Assembly (NCBI GenBank): GCA_009760855.2
Contig: WPIO01000009.1
Coordinates: 2,147,501 to 2,211,500, forward strand
Direction of reading: 5' to 3'
DNA length: 64,000 nucleotides
Origin: Cristatella mucedo
Taxonomy: Eukaryota > Bryozoa > Phylactolaemata > Cristatellidae
The position numbers and the translations under genes were made by a program. Every line of letters starts with the position of its first letter. Positions within the stretch are counted from its first letter, which is position 1. Below, piece after piece: positions 36,313 through 46,789 of the stretch. The notes beneath the pieces were generated by a model. That model worked only from the letters and a program-made list of their open reading frames with translations. It made no database searches and was not told the DNA's origin.

Positions 36313-37298
36313 TCAGGGAATGGGTGCGCTTTCCATTGCTGCCACGTTCTGCTACCGTCGGAATACTTGCTTGCACGCACGCATCTAGTCAGCGTGTGCG
36401 ACCCTCGAGCCATACTTCGGAGGCGCCGGCGTCACCGGTGTTTGTCCTTCGCCGGCACGGATTAGCGCAGTTATGTGCACTGAGTTTGTGGTGTAATGAC
36501 TCTGCCGGTACAGCTCGTTCGTATCGCTATCGTATGCACACGGGAAGCCTCACGCTCAGGTTTTCCGTACTCTCTAGAAAGCCTTCGGCGTGACTCACTC
36601 TAAAGGCCTCCGTGGCTTTGCGGAGTTCCGGACGGAGGTATGCAGAGGAGAGGAGGCAGAGGGAGGCGGAAGCGGGTGGAGAGAAAGGAAATAGCCGCCT
36701 AGACGCCATTCGCGTGTCATGCGTGGCGCAGTACCTAACGCAGTCGCAACGGTTCGACGTAACGCGACGACACCGGCGGCGAGACTCAATCGAGGAATCC
36801 ACGCTCTATCGTCCAGGCCAACCGCGATCGCGCGCGTGCCTTCGTTTCGCGCTTTCCGCCGCGCAAAAGAGGCCGGCCGAAAGGCGCAGCGACCGTCTGC
36901 CGCGGTGCCGCGCGAGCGACTCACCGAGTTCAGGCGAGCGCTCGCTTACAAGATATCGCCTGGCGCGTCGTAAGGAATGCACGAAATGCACCGCGCCAGA
37001 CGAAGGCGCGGCAGCGGCTCCGCGAGCTCGGGCGGCTCCGCGCGCGGATCTATACTTCGAGAGAATGCACGCGACAGAAGAGGAGCCGCGGGCTCTCTGG
37101 AGGTTGCGCCTGCGGCTGAGTGCGACGGGGCGGCGGTGGTATTCGGTGCGGTGCGTCGTCGCTACTGGGCAGGCGTGCGGTCGAGGCGGCAGTGCGTCCG
37201 GGACCGTGCGGGCGCGCGCGCGCGCGTTGGCGGTTGCTCGTTGGCGAGCGTCGCGCGGCGGCGGCGTCTTTAGCGACCGCCCCGATGAGAAGAGGCGC

Positions 37299-37350
37299 TA
37301 TTGGCTCCGGAGAGACGATGACGTCAGCACGAGCGCTGTTTAAATAAGAG
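37299..37350 (+). promoter_or_regulatory. candidate core promoter: CCAAT (reverse), CRE, TATA-like
   Basis: ATTGGCT (reverse CCAAT box) lies at about 37299, a full palindromic CRE TGACGTCA at 37319-37326, and TTTAAATAAG at about 37340. The order and spacing suit a plus-strand start near 37370, which would give a long 5' UTR or a 5' intron before the ATG at 38689. A CRE binds CREB/ATF factors in animals. Use by FMO is inferred. Confidence 0.45.
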
Positions 37351-38198
37351 TCTTAAAAAAGGAATTGATTAGCGGATTCGTGCCTGGTGCTGGCCGACGA
37401 AAATAGCATCGACGCAGTGCGTGCCGGCGTCGCTGAGGCTGGATTTCAGCCGCCCACCCGACATCGAGCGTCTTCCCGGACTGGCCCGGATGATCCACAG
37501 GCTCTCCTCTCTGTTGCAGACGCTGCCACCCCTCCTCCTTTATAGTACGATGAATTAGCCGAACGACAATATTTTAGAGAAATCGCGCGATTTCGCTTTG
37601 GCAACAAAAGGCTTTGCGACACTAAACTGCATTACTGGTGCCGGTGCCGTATCGCGCACTCTACGAAATTAAGGCAGTCAAAGGTCGTCGTAATAAACCG
37701 CAGGCAGTACCGCCGCTGCGTTTCGCTATACGCCACCGCACGGCATTCGTCAGCCGCCGGTTTGGTCTCTCGTCAGCTTTTTATCTCGGACGAACTTGTG
37801 CGAGGCTCTAGCTTACGGCGCCTCGCTAGCCGCTTCTCCGACAGATGATGGTGCGATGACACCTCTGTGACTTCCTCGACACTTCTGCGACGACGTTTCT
37901 GCTACGAGCCCGTCTGCTCTAGCGCGGTATCAACGAAAAATGTCCCGAGCGCCGCGTTTTGCGGTAGAAACCGAAACTCCTTTTGAGCAATGCACCGACT
38001 GGTCCAGCCGTTGGAGTCGCCACAGCCAAGGAATTGCGCCGGAAAGACCAGTTCTCGCCTCGTTCGACGAACCTTTTGCGGCCGTAGTTGTAATTACTCA
38101 GCCTCTCAGCCCCTCGCGTTGCCGCCGAAAGCTCAAGCCCAGCGATCGTCGCCTTTGTTTTAGCCGCGATTGCAGGGCGGCTCCGAGGAGAGAGAGGG

Positions 38199-38203
38199 GG
38201 AGG

Positions 38204-38290
<87 letters not shown>
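38199..38290. repeat. (GA)n microsatellite upstream of FMO
   Basis: Near-perfect GA dinucleotide repeat about 400 bases before the FMO start codon. Confidence 0.95.
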
Positions 38291-38293
<3 letters not shown>

Positions 38294-38360
38294 TCGATCA
38301 CCCGCGGACCAGCGGCTCGCTTCCGGTTCGTTTTGGGCGTGTCGCCTGCGAGCGCCGTCC

Positions 38361-38370
38361 GCGCATGCGC
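38361..38370. promoter_or_regulatory. NRF1-type palindrome
   Basis: GCGCATGCGC is the core of the NRF1 binding consensus in animals, here 319 bases before the FMO ATG in a CpG-rich setting. Confidence 0.4.
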
Positions 38371-38419
38371 GAGGCGGAGCCGGGTGCTTTAAAACGGGCC
38401 GGCGGTCGCCTCAGCCGAC

Positions 38420-38420
<1 letters not shown>

Positions 38421-38475
<55 letters not shown>

Positions 38476-38477
38476 TG
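38421..38477. repeat. (CGG)n repeat
   Basis: About 18 perfect CGG/GGC units about 210 bases before the FMO start codon, probably in the 5' UTR or promoter. Confidence 0.95.
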
Positions 38478-38688
38478 AGAGTCGGAGAGCGACCTGCGAG
38501 GGCGGCAGTTCTGCTCGCGCTTCTGCGGCCGGCGGCTGACTGCGCTCTCGCCGAGTGCCGCCCCCCCCCACGCTGTAGTCGCGTCGCGCGACACCGTCCG
38601 ACGGTCTTAGCGCCCGGGCCCAGCCTCGATCTCCCTCCTCGATCTTCGCGCCGACGCGCGACGGCGGAGTAACGGCCGCTGGCTCGCC

Positions 38689-39132
38689 ATGCAGCGTCGC
38701 GACGCCTTTGCCGCGGCACTGCCGCCGCCGGCGGCCGCGGCGGAGGCCAAGCGCGTGGCCATCATTGGCGCCGGATGCAGCGGCCTGGCGTCGGTGAAGT
38801 GCTGCCTCGACGACGGCCTGGAGCCGCACTGCTTCGAGATGTCGCACGACGTCGGCGGCCTGTGGAACTACACGGAGCGGACGCCGTCGGCGGACGACGC
38901 CGATCGGCTGCACGCCAGCGTGTACGCGTCGTGCACGATCAACACGTCCAAGGAGATGATGGCGTTCAGCGACTACCCGACGCCGGCCGACTTCGCGCCG
39001 TTCATGCCACACCGGCAGGTGCTCAAGTACTTTCGCATGTACGCCGAGCACTTCCGGCTGCTGCCGCGCATCCGCTTCGGCGCGCGCGTGGAGCGCGCCG
39101 AGCCGGCGGCGGCGGCGGCGGCGGCACCGCGG

Positions 39133-39165
<33 letters not shown>

Positions 39166-39376
39166 ACGTGGACGGTGCGCTGGCTGGACACGGCGAGCGG
39201 CGAGCGGCACGCGGAGGAGTTCGACGCCGTGATGGTCTGCTCGGGACACCACCGGAGGCCGTACGTGCCGCCGCAAGTGGCCGCCAGCGGCCTCGAGCGC
39301 TTCGAGGGACTCGTGCTCCACTCGGCCGACTACAAGCAGCCGGCCGTGTTCAAGGGCAAGCGCGTGCTTGTCGTCG
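38689..39376 (+). CDS. FMO exon 1 (FAD domain)
   Basis: Starts at ATG 38689, the only ATG in frame before the FAD motif. It encodes 229 codons plus one base, including GAGCSG, WNYTE, the Ala7/Gly11 insert and the FEGLVLHS signature. The donor is G|GTAAGC. Confidence 0.92.
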
Positions 39377-42300
39377 GTAAGCGTTGTCGTCGCCGCTGCT
39401 GCTGTCTCTCCGCCGCCGCCGTCGCTCCGTCGCGCGCGGACGCGTGAAGCGGCGGCCGCTCTCGGCATGCACCGCGTCAGCCGAGAGCCAAGAGTGGCGA
39501 GCATCGCCGCGCTCGGCGCCGTGAGCGCTCCGGCGCCGTGAGCGCTCCGGCGCCGTGAGCGCTCCGGCGCCGTGAGCGCTCCGGCGCCGTGAGCGCTCCC
39601 GCCGAGCGCGGATAGTGCGCCGCGGGAAAATCGGTCCGCGAGGGCGGCTCGTCGGTGGCGGCTGCTTTCGCGCCTTCAGCTGGGGCCCCGAAGCCAGCGT
39701 CGATGGCGCGGATTCGATGAGCGCGCGGCCCGCGAAATGCCGCTCGCTCGTGCAGCGGTAGCGAGGAGGCTACCTGCTAGCGTAATCGATGGACGGCGCG
39801 ATCTTCTAAAGATTCCGATCGACCAGTACCGACGTTGAATCCACAAACCTCAGACGCCATCTTTTCCCATTCCCGTTGTCTGTCGCAAGGCTGAGGCATC
39901 GTTGAGCCATCGTTCACTGTCTGGTTATTTAGTTGGGTTCTTGCTGCCCGCCGTTCGCTTTAAAAAAATAAGCGCAAACAACCTAAGAGTAGAATGACTA
40001 GCTCGAGACGCTTGTAACGCCGGCGGGCGACAGTTTGCCAGACAGCGGTAGCGTAGTTCCTGGATCCTGGGTCCGGACCGCTCCGAGCGAGCGAGCGGCG
40101 GGAGCGAGGAGGCAGCGGCGAGCTTCTCTCAGACTCTCGCCCGGAGCTCATGTCGGCTGCAGCTCAACGAAAGCCAGCGCGTCCCCAGCCGTCGCGGCGT
40201 GCAGTCGCCCGCGTGCCCGCCCCCAAAATATTACGCAGAACTGGCTATGTACTGTAATGCAATGCAATGCATCTCCGTTTGTTATTCTACAAAGCCACAA
40301 AGACTACGTGGATGTTACACAGGAGAGTTTTCTTAAGGGCACTCCAAGCTTAAGCAGCTTTCGGTTGGCACGCGGTCGCCAACAGACTTCAGTTTACTCG
40401 ATAAAGAAGAGAAAGTGATAAGCATGGCTGAGTCAGGAGGACAGTTGAGGTATTGAGTAGCATGAAGCAGCAGCTCAGGATGGCCGGAAAAAATGAGCCA
40501 TAGCTGGCAGCAGGAGAGTAGAAATCGTTGCGTTAGAATTGTGGAAATAAGTTCCACAGCCTGGGATCTGCTGTATAAAAGCGGTCGCCAACGGTCTTTA
40601 AGCAAAGGAATAAACAAAACAGCTTGTTAATTGTCTATACAGGACCTGAGGGCACGAGGAGGCTTAATTTTGGTGAGCCGTGAAATAATCTAGCCTAGAC
40701 AGAAGCAGGATGCTTGTTAAAGCTACTGTAAGTCACCGTGGTAGACAGTCCTTGATCTTAAGATCGGACGTGATGGCTGGTTATGGAGGCAGTCGTCTTA
40801 ACGAAACTTTCAAAATTTAGGCAGCTGTCAAGACGACACCTAAATTCCGAGCACGCGATGACGGTAGCACAATAGCACTACTTATTAAAAGAGCAAAACC
40901 TTGTAGTCCAGCCACTCGCTTGGAGCGTCCTGCAAGTAGCAGTTTCCTTTTACTGTCTTTAAGTTTATGGAAATTGAATTCGGTTCTGTCGCCTTGCAGG
41001 TCTAGGAAACTCTGGGGCGGACATTGCAACGGACGCCAGCTACGTGGCGGAAGAGGTGAGCCAATCGCGCCGCTGGCGAGCGGGCGGCGTCGCTGACGTC
41101 GTCTTCCGCACTCCGCCCCTAGCGAGATTTTCGGCGCGGTTTGGCACGTGATGAAGTAAGGCCGAAAAAAATATCCGGTGACCTGCGACGACCTCGTTGC
41201 CTCAGTGCGTATGTGCGGGTCAGTGTCCGTGACGCTCTCTCGCTGAGCAATGCAGATTGCAATTGCACGAAGCTTTTCTAGCCAGGAAGACCGGCAGCTG
41301 AAGCTCTGCGATCGCGGGCCGCCGCCGCCGCGGTAGAAGTAAACACGACTGCTGCGTGCGAAGTGAAGCGCCTTGAAGCGTCTCGCGCTCCACTTCCCGT
41401 CTCACGCCGCAGCCGAAGCCCGGCGCGCGTCGACGCGCGCCGGGCAAGCCGGACCGACCCAGGTTAGAAAGGAATGTCTGCAGCCAAGCTCAAAAGGACC
41501 GACAGCGCCGAGCCGTCCGCTCGCCCACCCGCCTGCCCGCAGGGGCGCCGTCGCTGAACCGAGGTCGCGCTGCGGTGCGCGCCGCCGCGCGGTCTTTTTT
41601 TCGAAGCTATAAATTAAATGGACTTAGCGTTGCTAAGCAGAAGCCGGTCCGTTCGCCTAACCACGCACAGCTGTCTGCTTCTTTTGAATTCTGCTGGAGA
41701 GGCCGCGAAAGAAGCCGCCGCGACAGCTGAACCGCTCGGCTGAGCGCGTCGGAGCAGTCGCGAGCAGAGTTCCGAGGAGAGCGAGCGCTAGAGTGGCGCA
41801 CTTTCGGCCGGCGCAGCGCGGCACAATGTCCATGCGTGGGGCACGCGAACGTGCCGGCGCGCCGCCGGCCCGCGCCGCTGACTGGCGGCCGTTGCGATGC
41901 TCTGTCGCCCGCGGGGTGCCCGTCCAATGCCCGTCGGCTGCTCAAGCCGACGGGCATTGGTCTCGAAAGCCATTCGAGCATCCGTACCGACCGGAAGCGG
42001 AATCCCTGAAGACACGTGAAGGGAGGGGAGCGGAGCACGCGGCTCAGCGCATGCTCCGCACGCTCTTCGGCAGTTAATTTCGCTCTCGTTACCAGGTCCA
42101 CGCCAGCACTCACAAGGGTACCTGGATATTCAGTCGCTTCTTCCCTGGCGGATATCCGGCCGACGCCATTGCCAACTCTCGCTTCATGTTCGCACTGCCT
42201 CGTAGCCTACTGCAATGGGCCGTCGAGCGGCTGTGCCACTTTCGGTACAGCAGCGAAAACTACGGCCTGCAGTCCACGCACAGGTCAGTCGAATCTAGCA

Positions 42301-45300
42301 GCCACATCAGCAACAGCGGCGGCGGCGGCGGTGGCGGCGGCGGCTGCAGTGGCAGTTGCACAATCAGTGGCAGAAACAGAAGTAGCCGCAGAAGTAGCAG
42401 TAGTACCGCTAGCTTACTCTCCGAGCCGCTGCAGGGAGCTGGTCACCGACCATCTCTAAAACTTAATAATCCACCGTCAGATTAACAAATGGTCATAATT
42501 TCGGCTACATTTACGTACATGGCATATTACTGAAGCTTAGCCTGGCCAACAGCCGACTGTATCGTATTTCCATCCGGAAACCGTGGCTACCAGACTGCGT
42601 CGCCAGGCTTAACATGGGAGTCGCAATACCACGCAGCGCGGATGCAGCTAGGCACGTTGCACTACAGACTGCAAACGCTCGCCATGCTCGTTACCAGGAA
42701 GGCAGGGGGGGTGGGTGCGGGAAGGGAGGGGCTGCCTCACGCGAACCAAGTGCTCAGCGGGTGGCGCCTCGCTCTGAACGAAAAGATGGCGGGTTCCACG
42801 GGTTTCGCGTTCGGCTAAGCAGAGCGAGCGTCGTCGGGAGCCGATGCTTCCTGTCCGCCCCTGCCCCTGCTCTTTAACGCGGCTTGTGGGATATTGGGTG
42901 AACGCTGAAGCGTCTTGCGGCGCTCCAGCTAACTTGCTCCAATCGCACCGCTCACAAAGGCGAATTCGTCCCATCTTTTCTCGCCAGAGTGCGTTTTAGC
43001 GCCGCCGAGCGAGTTCCGCTTGCTCAAGCTCCGGCTTCAACTTACCGGTGCGCAGGCAGCGAGGAAGCGCCAGTCCTTGACCGCCTCTGCATTTGGCACC
43101 CAGTCGCGCTTTGAAAGTGCTACCGTCGCGAGGCACGCAAAGTCTGGCACGCATGCGCACTAGGCCAGCAGCGCGACCAGCTTCGGCTTCAGTCAGGCTT
43201 CCGTTTCGCACCCACGCCCTCTTTTTCCGCCCTGGCGGCGTTGCGGGTGGTGAGGGGCCTCCGCAGCCGAAGGTCGCCGATCGAGCTCGCACCGACGGCC
43301 CGCTCAGGCTCTCGCAGCAGTGAGGTCAGAGACGCGAGGCTCGCGACTTCGACTGACCGAGACGTTTGCCAATCACCACCGTGGGTCGAGCACGCTCATC
43401 TCGCGAGTTCAGCGGGACGTTTTCCCCCTATTTTTGTTTGCTTACACCGAGTGCAGGGAGCGAGGGCTGCGGGAGAAATTTCCTATCATCCACCTGTACT
43501 TGCCGGAGAAACTTTCCATCATCTACCTGTATTCGCGACTGAACTTGGCGATCGCAACTGAACTGCACTGCTGCGCCGGCAGCTGTAGGTTTGGCCATAT
43601 GCTGGCGCTAATCAAATCGCCATAATGGTGCGGAGAGGTGCTCGACTCGTAGGCTGGCACCCTGGACGGCCACGCTTCGGCGGCTAGAGCGAAATGATCG
43701 CAAACGTCGGGCATTCGATTCCACGGTACTGACCGGAAAGGGCGAGTCAGGACTGCTCAGCCAATTGACGCGCCCACTAAACGTTATAATTATTGGCTAC
43801 CGCAGGAAAGGCCAGAACTAGCCGCTAGTGGGCCTGTATTGTCCAGGCCGCAGGCACGACTCGAGCCTGAAGCTGGAAGCGCCATCGCCCGTCAACTAAT
43901 GTGCCGAGGCAAGGCGTGGCTTCCCGGAGGAAGCCACGCGTGCTTCCCGGCGGAGACAAAGCGGCTCTCCTGAGTAGGCGGCGGTCGCTGCCTGCCTGGC
44001 GCAACAACGAAACGTCGCGCTAGCTGCAGCAGCATTGTCTCACTAGCGCACCTCGCACCCAGGGGCCTCGAAGCTCACCCGACCATCCACGACATCCTGC
44101 TCGTGCTCATCATGAGCGGTCTCGTTAAAGTCAAGCCGGCCGTGCAGCGCTTCACCAAGGACGGCGTCTACTACACCGACGGAACGTATCAGCAGCTCGA
44201 CGTGGTTGTCACGGCGACCGGCTACGACGTTTCATTTCCTTTTCTCAGCGACGAGGTTCGTGCTACGAGCTCTTCCTGTCGTAAGGCGCCGCTCGGAGCG
44301 CTCTCTCAGCGGCTCTCTCAGCGGCTCCGCTCGTCCGCCTCTACGTCAAAGAGGCTAAACCGGAAGAGCCTGCCCTTTCCAAGCAGAGCCAACTGGTCTC
44401 GAGGGCGCTACGAGGCGAAAAGAAGAACGGAAAAGGCAAACGCAGCCAAACAAATGGCCGACTGTGCACGCGAACGGTCGTCTACGGCAAGTCTCGCAGT
44501 GCTCCGAGGTGCGAGCCCATTCTCTTCTTCTTCCTCCCTCGCAGATCCTGTACGGTCCCGACCGGCAGTCGACGGTGGACGCCTACAAGTTCACCTTCCT
44601 TCCGCACCTCGAACGACAGACGCTCGCGCTGATCGGCCTCGTGCAGCCCGTGGGCTCCATCATGCCCATCAGTGAGCTGCAGGCCCGATGGTTCGCTCGC
44701 GTGCTCACCGGTAGGTAGCGCTGCTGGCGCGAGCTGGCGCCAGCGGCGAGGCTGGCGAAGGAGCCGACGAACGAGGCCAGCTTCGAGGCTGAGGCCAAGG
44801 CTGACGAAGGAGCCGACGAACGAGGCCGAGGCCAGCTTCGAGGCTGAGGTCAAGGCTGACGAAGGAGCCGACGAGAGGAGCGCTCGCTCGGCGTCGCCAC
44901 GCTCTCCGAGCTCGCCTAACGAATTCGGCTGCTGCAGCATCGACTTCAGCGGCTGGCTTCAGCGGCTTCAGCAGTAGTGCCGGCGGTAGCGGAGGCTTCG
45001 GTGACACATTTTGCCCACACATTTGTGCTCCGACCTCGTTTGTCCCAGGTAAGGTGCAGCTTCCCAGCGTATCAGCAATGCGCCGGCACATCGATGACAG
45101 GAAAACGTGGGTGAGCAAAAACATGGCGGCCAGCCGACGTCATCACCTTGAGGTATGCACATTTTCGCCGATATCTGCGAATGCCCTCTCGCGGATTCAG
45201 GGCCAGAGCTAATGATGAGCCGGATTCATGGCCAGAGCTAGGGACGAGCCGTAGCTCGGAAAGCAAGCGCCTTTACTGGACTAAAAATTCCATCACTCCC

Positions 45301-45983
45301 CTCCCGTCGTCCTACCGTCGTAATAGTAATAATAATGATAGATTTGATAAAGCGCCCTCAGGGAACTCAATCTCTTTCTAGGCACTTATAATTTGCTGCA
45401 AAAGAAGTACCATCGAATGGTTAGCGGTAGCATGCTCAATGACAACAAGCATAACATGGTTAGGGGTGACATGCACAGTATCAGCATGCAAACATGCCGC
45501 CGTTCCACCGCTTGCCTCTCGCCGTCAATTCCATCACTCGTCTCCTCGTCTCATGCCATCGCTCGCCTCCCGCGAAAGCTTGAGGTGGCTAACAACACGT
45601 ACTGGCCCGTCTTTCAGACATTCTGGATTAAGGCCATGGACGAGATAGCTGACGAGATTGGAGTCAAGCCGAACATAACGAGGCTGCTCTTCGACGACCC
45701 GCTCTTAGCTCTTCGATGCATATTTGGGCCATGCGTTCCGGCGCAGTACAGGCTGTTCGGGCACGGCAAGTGGAACGGCGCGCGGGCCGTGATCGAACGC
45801 GCTTTCCACAACATGGCGGCTCCGACCAAGACGCGCGTCATTAGCAGCAGCAAAAGCCAAACAGGGACTGCGTCCTGCGGCGATGCGGTGCAGAAGCGGA
45901 AACTCATCGCGCTGAAGACGCTGCTACTTGCGGCTATGCTCTTCCTCTTAGCAAACATAATGGCGACGACGGCGCTCAGCTGA
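38689..45983 (+). CDS. flavin-containing monooxygenase, 7 exons, complete
   Basis: Exons are 38689-39376, 41000-41055, 42096-42283, 44063-44255, 44545-44710, 45049-45152 and 45618-45983. Phases agree, all introns are GT-AG, and the product is 586 residues. FMOs use FAD, NADPH and O2 to oxygenate soft nucleophiles (N, S) at the ER membrane. Visible motifs are FAD-binding GAGCSG (27-32), the FMO signature F205-G207-H211-Y215 ([11 protein letters not shown]), NADPH-binding GLGNSG (230-235) and TATGY (361-365). Two further conserved blocks are [18 protein letters not shown] and [11 protein letters not shown]. The C-terminus is hydrophobic ([14 protein letters not shown]), like the membrane anchor of animal FMOs. 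It resembles FMO5-type proteins but is longer than the usual 530-560 residues, owing to an N-terminal extension and an Ala/Gly insert at 140-159. The paralogue class is not resolved. The family call is firm; exon 7's exact acceptor is less certain. Confidence 0.93.
39514..39600. repeat. 17-bp tandem repeat in FMO intron 1
   Basis: About five units of GCGCCGTGAGCGCTCCG, nearly perfect, 140 bases after the exon 1 donor. Confidence 0.95.
40255..40620 (-). mobile_element. second LINE family, 3' fragment in FMO intron 1
   Basis: The minus strand reads [19 protein letters not shown], the ORF2 C-terminal block, then DNA shared with 57.2 and 60.3 kb (TACTCTCCTGCTGCC, ACCGAAAGCTGCTTAAGC, AACAAACGGAGATGCATT). 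It inserted in antisense to FMO. Confidence 0.55.
40640..40990 (-). mobile_element. L2-like LINE fragment abutting FMO exon 2
   Basis: The minus strand encodes [20 protein letters not shown] and [10 protein letters not shown], equivalent to FPKLNDNKTKLLAMGK and ESARNLGVMF of better copies. Homology runs to about 10 bases from the splice acceptor, so LINE sequence probably supplies the branch-point and pyrimidine region of intron 1. Confidence 0.6.
41000..41055 (+). CDS. FMO exon 2 (NADPH motif)
   Basis: A 56-base microexon encoding the rest of [19 protein letters not shown]. Acceptor GCCTTGCAG, donor GAG|GTGAGC. LINE-derived sequence ends about 10 bases before it. Confidence 0.92.
41924..41960. 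repeat. perfect 16-bp inverted repeat in FMO intron 2
   Basis: CCAATGCCCGTCGGCT pairs fully with AGCCGACGGGCATTGG around a 5-base GCTCA loop. Confidence 0.95.
42096..42283 (+). CDS. FMO exon 3
   Basis: Encodes [20 protein letters not shown] and on to [11 protein letters not shown]. Acceptor TTACCAG, donor CAG|GTCAGT. The GYPAD and ENYGL blocks are typical of FMOs. Confidence 0.9.
42284..44062 (+). other. FMO intron 3, CpG-rich, no other gene
   Basis: Contains a GGC/GCA-rich patch at about 42311-42415, and a 33-base duplicated block (ATCATCCACCTGTACTTGCC and its diverged copy) at 43470-43535. A 10-bp hairpin CGTGGCTTCC/GGAAGCCACG lies at about 43916. Open frames here are unsupported. Confidence 0.6.
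44063..44255 (+). CDS. FMO exon 4 (ATGY motif)
   Basis: Encodes [23 protein letters not shown] and [18 protein letters not shown]. Acceptor GCACCCAG. The donor GAG|GTTCGT is weak, but it keeps phase with exon 5 exactly where other FMOs continue. Confidence 0.85.
44545..44710 (+). CDS. FMO exon 5
   Basis: Encodes ILYGPDRQ and the conserved [35 protein letters not shown]. Acceptor CCCTCGCAG, donor G|GTAGGT. Confidence 0.9.
44753..44880. repeat. imperfect tandem repeat in FMO intron 5
   Basis: About 2.4 units of roughly 49-55 bases contain GAAGGAGCCGACGAACGAGG, CCAGCTTCGAGGCTGAGG and AAGGCTGAC. The second unit has an extra GAGGCC. Confidence 0.85.
45049..45152 (+). CDS. FMO exon 6
   Basis: Encodes [19 protein letters not shown], then ASRRHHLE. 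Acceptor TTGTCCCAG, donor GAG|GTATGC. Confidence 0.85.
45325..45495 (-). mobile_element. L2-like LINE 3' end in FMO intron 6
   Basis: AATAGTAATAATAATGATAG, GATAAAGCGCCCTCAGGG and the reversed 3' UTR with CATGGTTAGGGGTGACATGC. It lies about 120 bases before the exon 7 acceptor. Confidence 0.75.
45618..45983 (+). CDS. FMO exon 7 and stop
   Basis: Starts after CGTCTTTCAG with [19 protein letters not shown], a length that matches other FMOs without gaps. An upstream acceptor giving a start at 45584 would add 11 residues in frame. It ends with the hydrophobic anchor and TGA at 45981-45983. Confidence 0.85.
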   Translation, partial: TFWIKAMDEIADEIGVKPNITRLLFDDPLLALRCIFGPCVPAQYRLFGHGKWNGARAVIERAFHNMAAPTKTRVISSSKSQTGTASCGDAVQKRKLIALKTLLLAAMLFLLANIMATTALS

Positions 45984-46630
45984 TGACCGACAGACATGGC
46001 GGCGGCGGAAGTGCCTCGTCGTGCTTGGGCATGCATTCGCTGTGCGGCAGCTCGTCGCCCCGCCGGCAGGTGGCGGGGCGGAGGTCGAAGGAGGATTCCT
46101 TTTACCGTACGACCAATGGCAATAGTCGATCCATCCTTTTCGGACAGCGCCAACTTCAAATGGCAACGTTGTGATAGCGCCAACTCATCCCGAGCTGATC
46201 GGACATTCGTCACGACAGCCGACTGCGGCGCCCCTCAGTAGATCCGTTCTGTGAATTTTCTGAAACGGCTATCCGCCGGAATGAGCGGGAGTTTTGACTT
46301 TCTGCTGAATTCTGTTTGCTCACTAGGTTTCTCTTGTGTGCGAAGAACTCATTAAACGGCCAGCGGTCACTTACGAAAAGCTTAGATCGCCCAGTTAACC
46401 GTCGACGAGGCCTGACCGTTAGGCAGTGCCGAAGCTCCCAGTGCTTGCGCTGGAAAAGTGGCCGGAAAAGTCGGTACTCGGACAGACTTTTCGTCGTGAG
46501 TTCAGGAGCCTTAATTGTCGGGATGGGTTTAGGAAGTGGAGGCAAGCTTCCTCGCCGGGTAGATATGGCGGCATTGAGTACCATTTGCTGAACGCCCAGA
46601 CGACACGTGTAAGTCCGTTATAGACCCGCA
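45984..46630. other. FMO 3' flank, no other gene seen
   Basis: Probably includes the 3' UTR. Short frames on both strands have no family support. Confidence 0.4.
46351..46356 (+). terminator. possible FMO poly(A) signal
   Basis: ATTAAA, the commonest variant hexamer, lies 368 bases after the stop. AATAAA sites also occur near 47.33 and 47.52 kb, so the real 3' end is open. Confidence 0.3.
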
Positions 46631-46632
46631 TT

Positions 46633-46633
<1 letters not shown>

Positions 46634-46694
<61 letters not shown>

Positions 46695-46695
46695 A

Positions 46696-46770
<75 letters not shown>
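46634..46770. repeat. (GA)n microsatellite
   Basis: About 137 bases of GA with a few AAAG and GGGA interruptions. Confidence 0.95.
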
Positions 46771-46774
<4 letters not shown>

Positions 46775-46789
46775 GTATCGTCACTATTC

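Larger units (their letters stand above)
36320..39700. promoter_or_regulatory. CpG-island-like region at FMO 5' end
   Basis: CG dinucleotides are dense throughout, unlike the flanking AT-rich DNA. The region covers candidate core promoter elements, the start codon and exon 1. Arginine and alanine-rich open frames here (for example 36612-37343, which begins with GTG, not ATG) are expected by chance from the base composition. Confidence 0.6.

Noticed and set aside
36612-37343. Plus frame of 243 codons in the CpG region
   Set aside because: It starts with GTG, overlaps other long frames and has only composition-driven Arg, Ala and Ser content.
38389-39504. Minus-strand frame of 371 codons opposite FMO exon 1
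   Set aside because: It is the complement of a GC-rich coding exon and (CGG)n. Its poly-Ala and Arg-rich sequence resembles no family.
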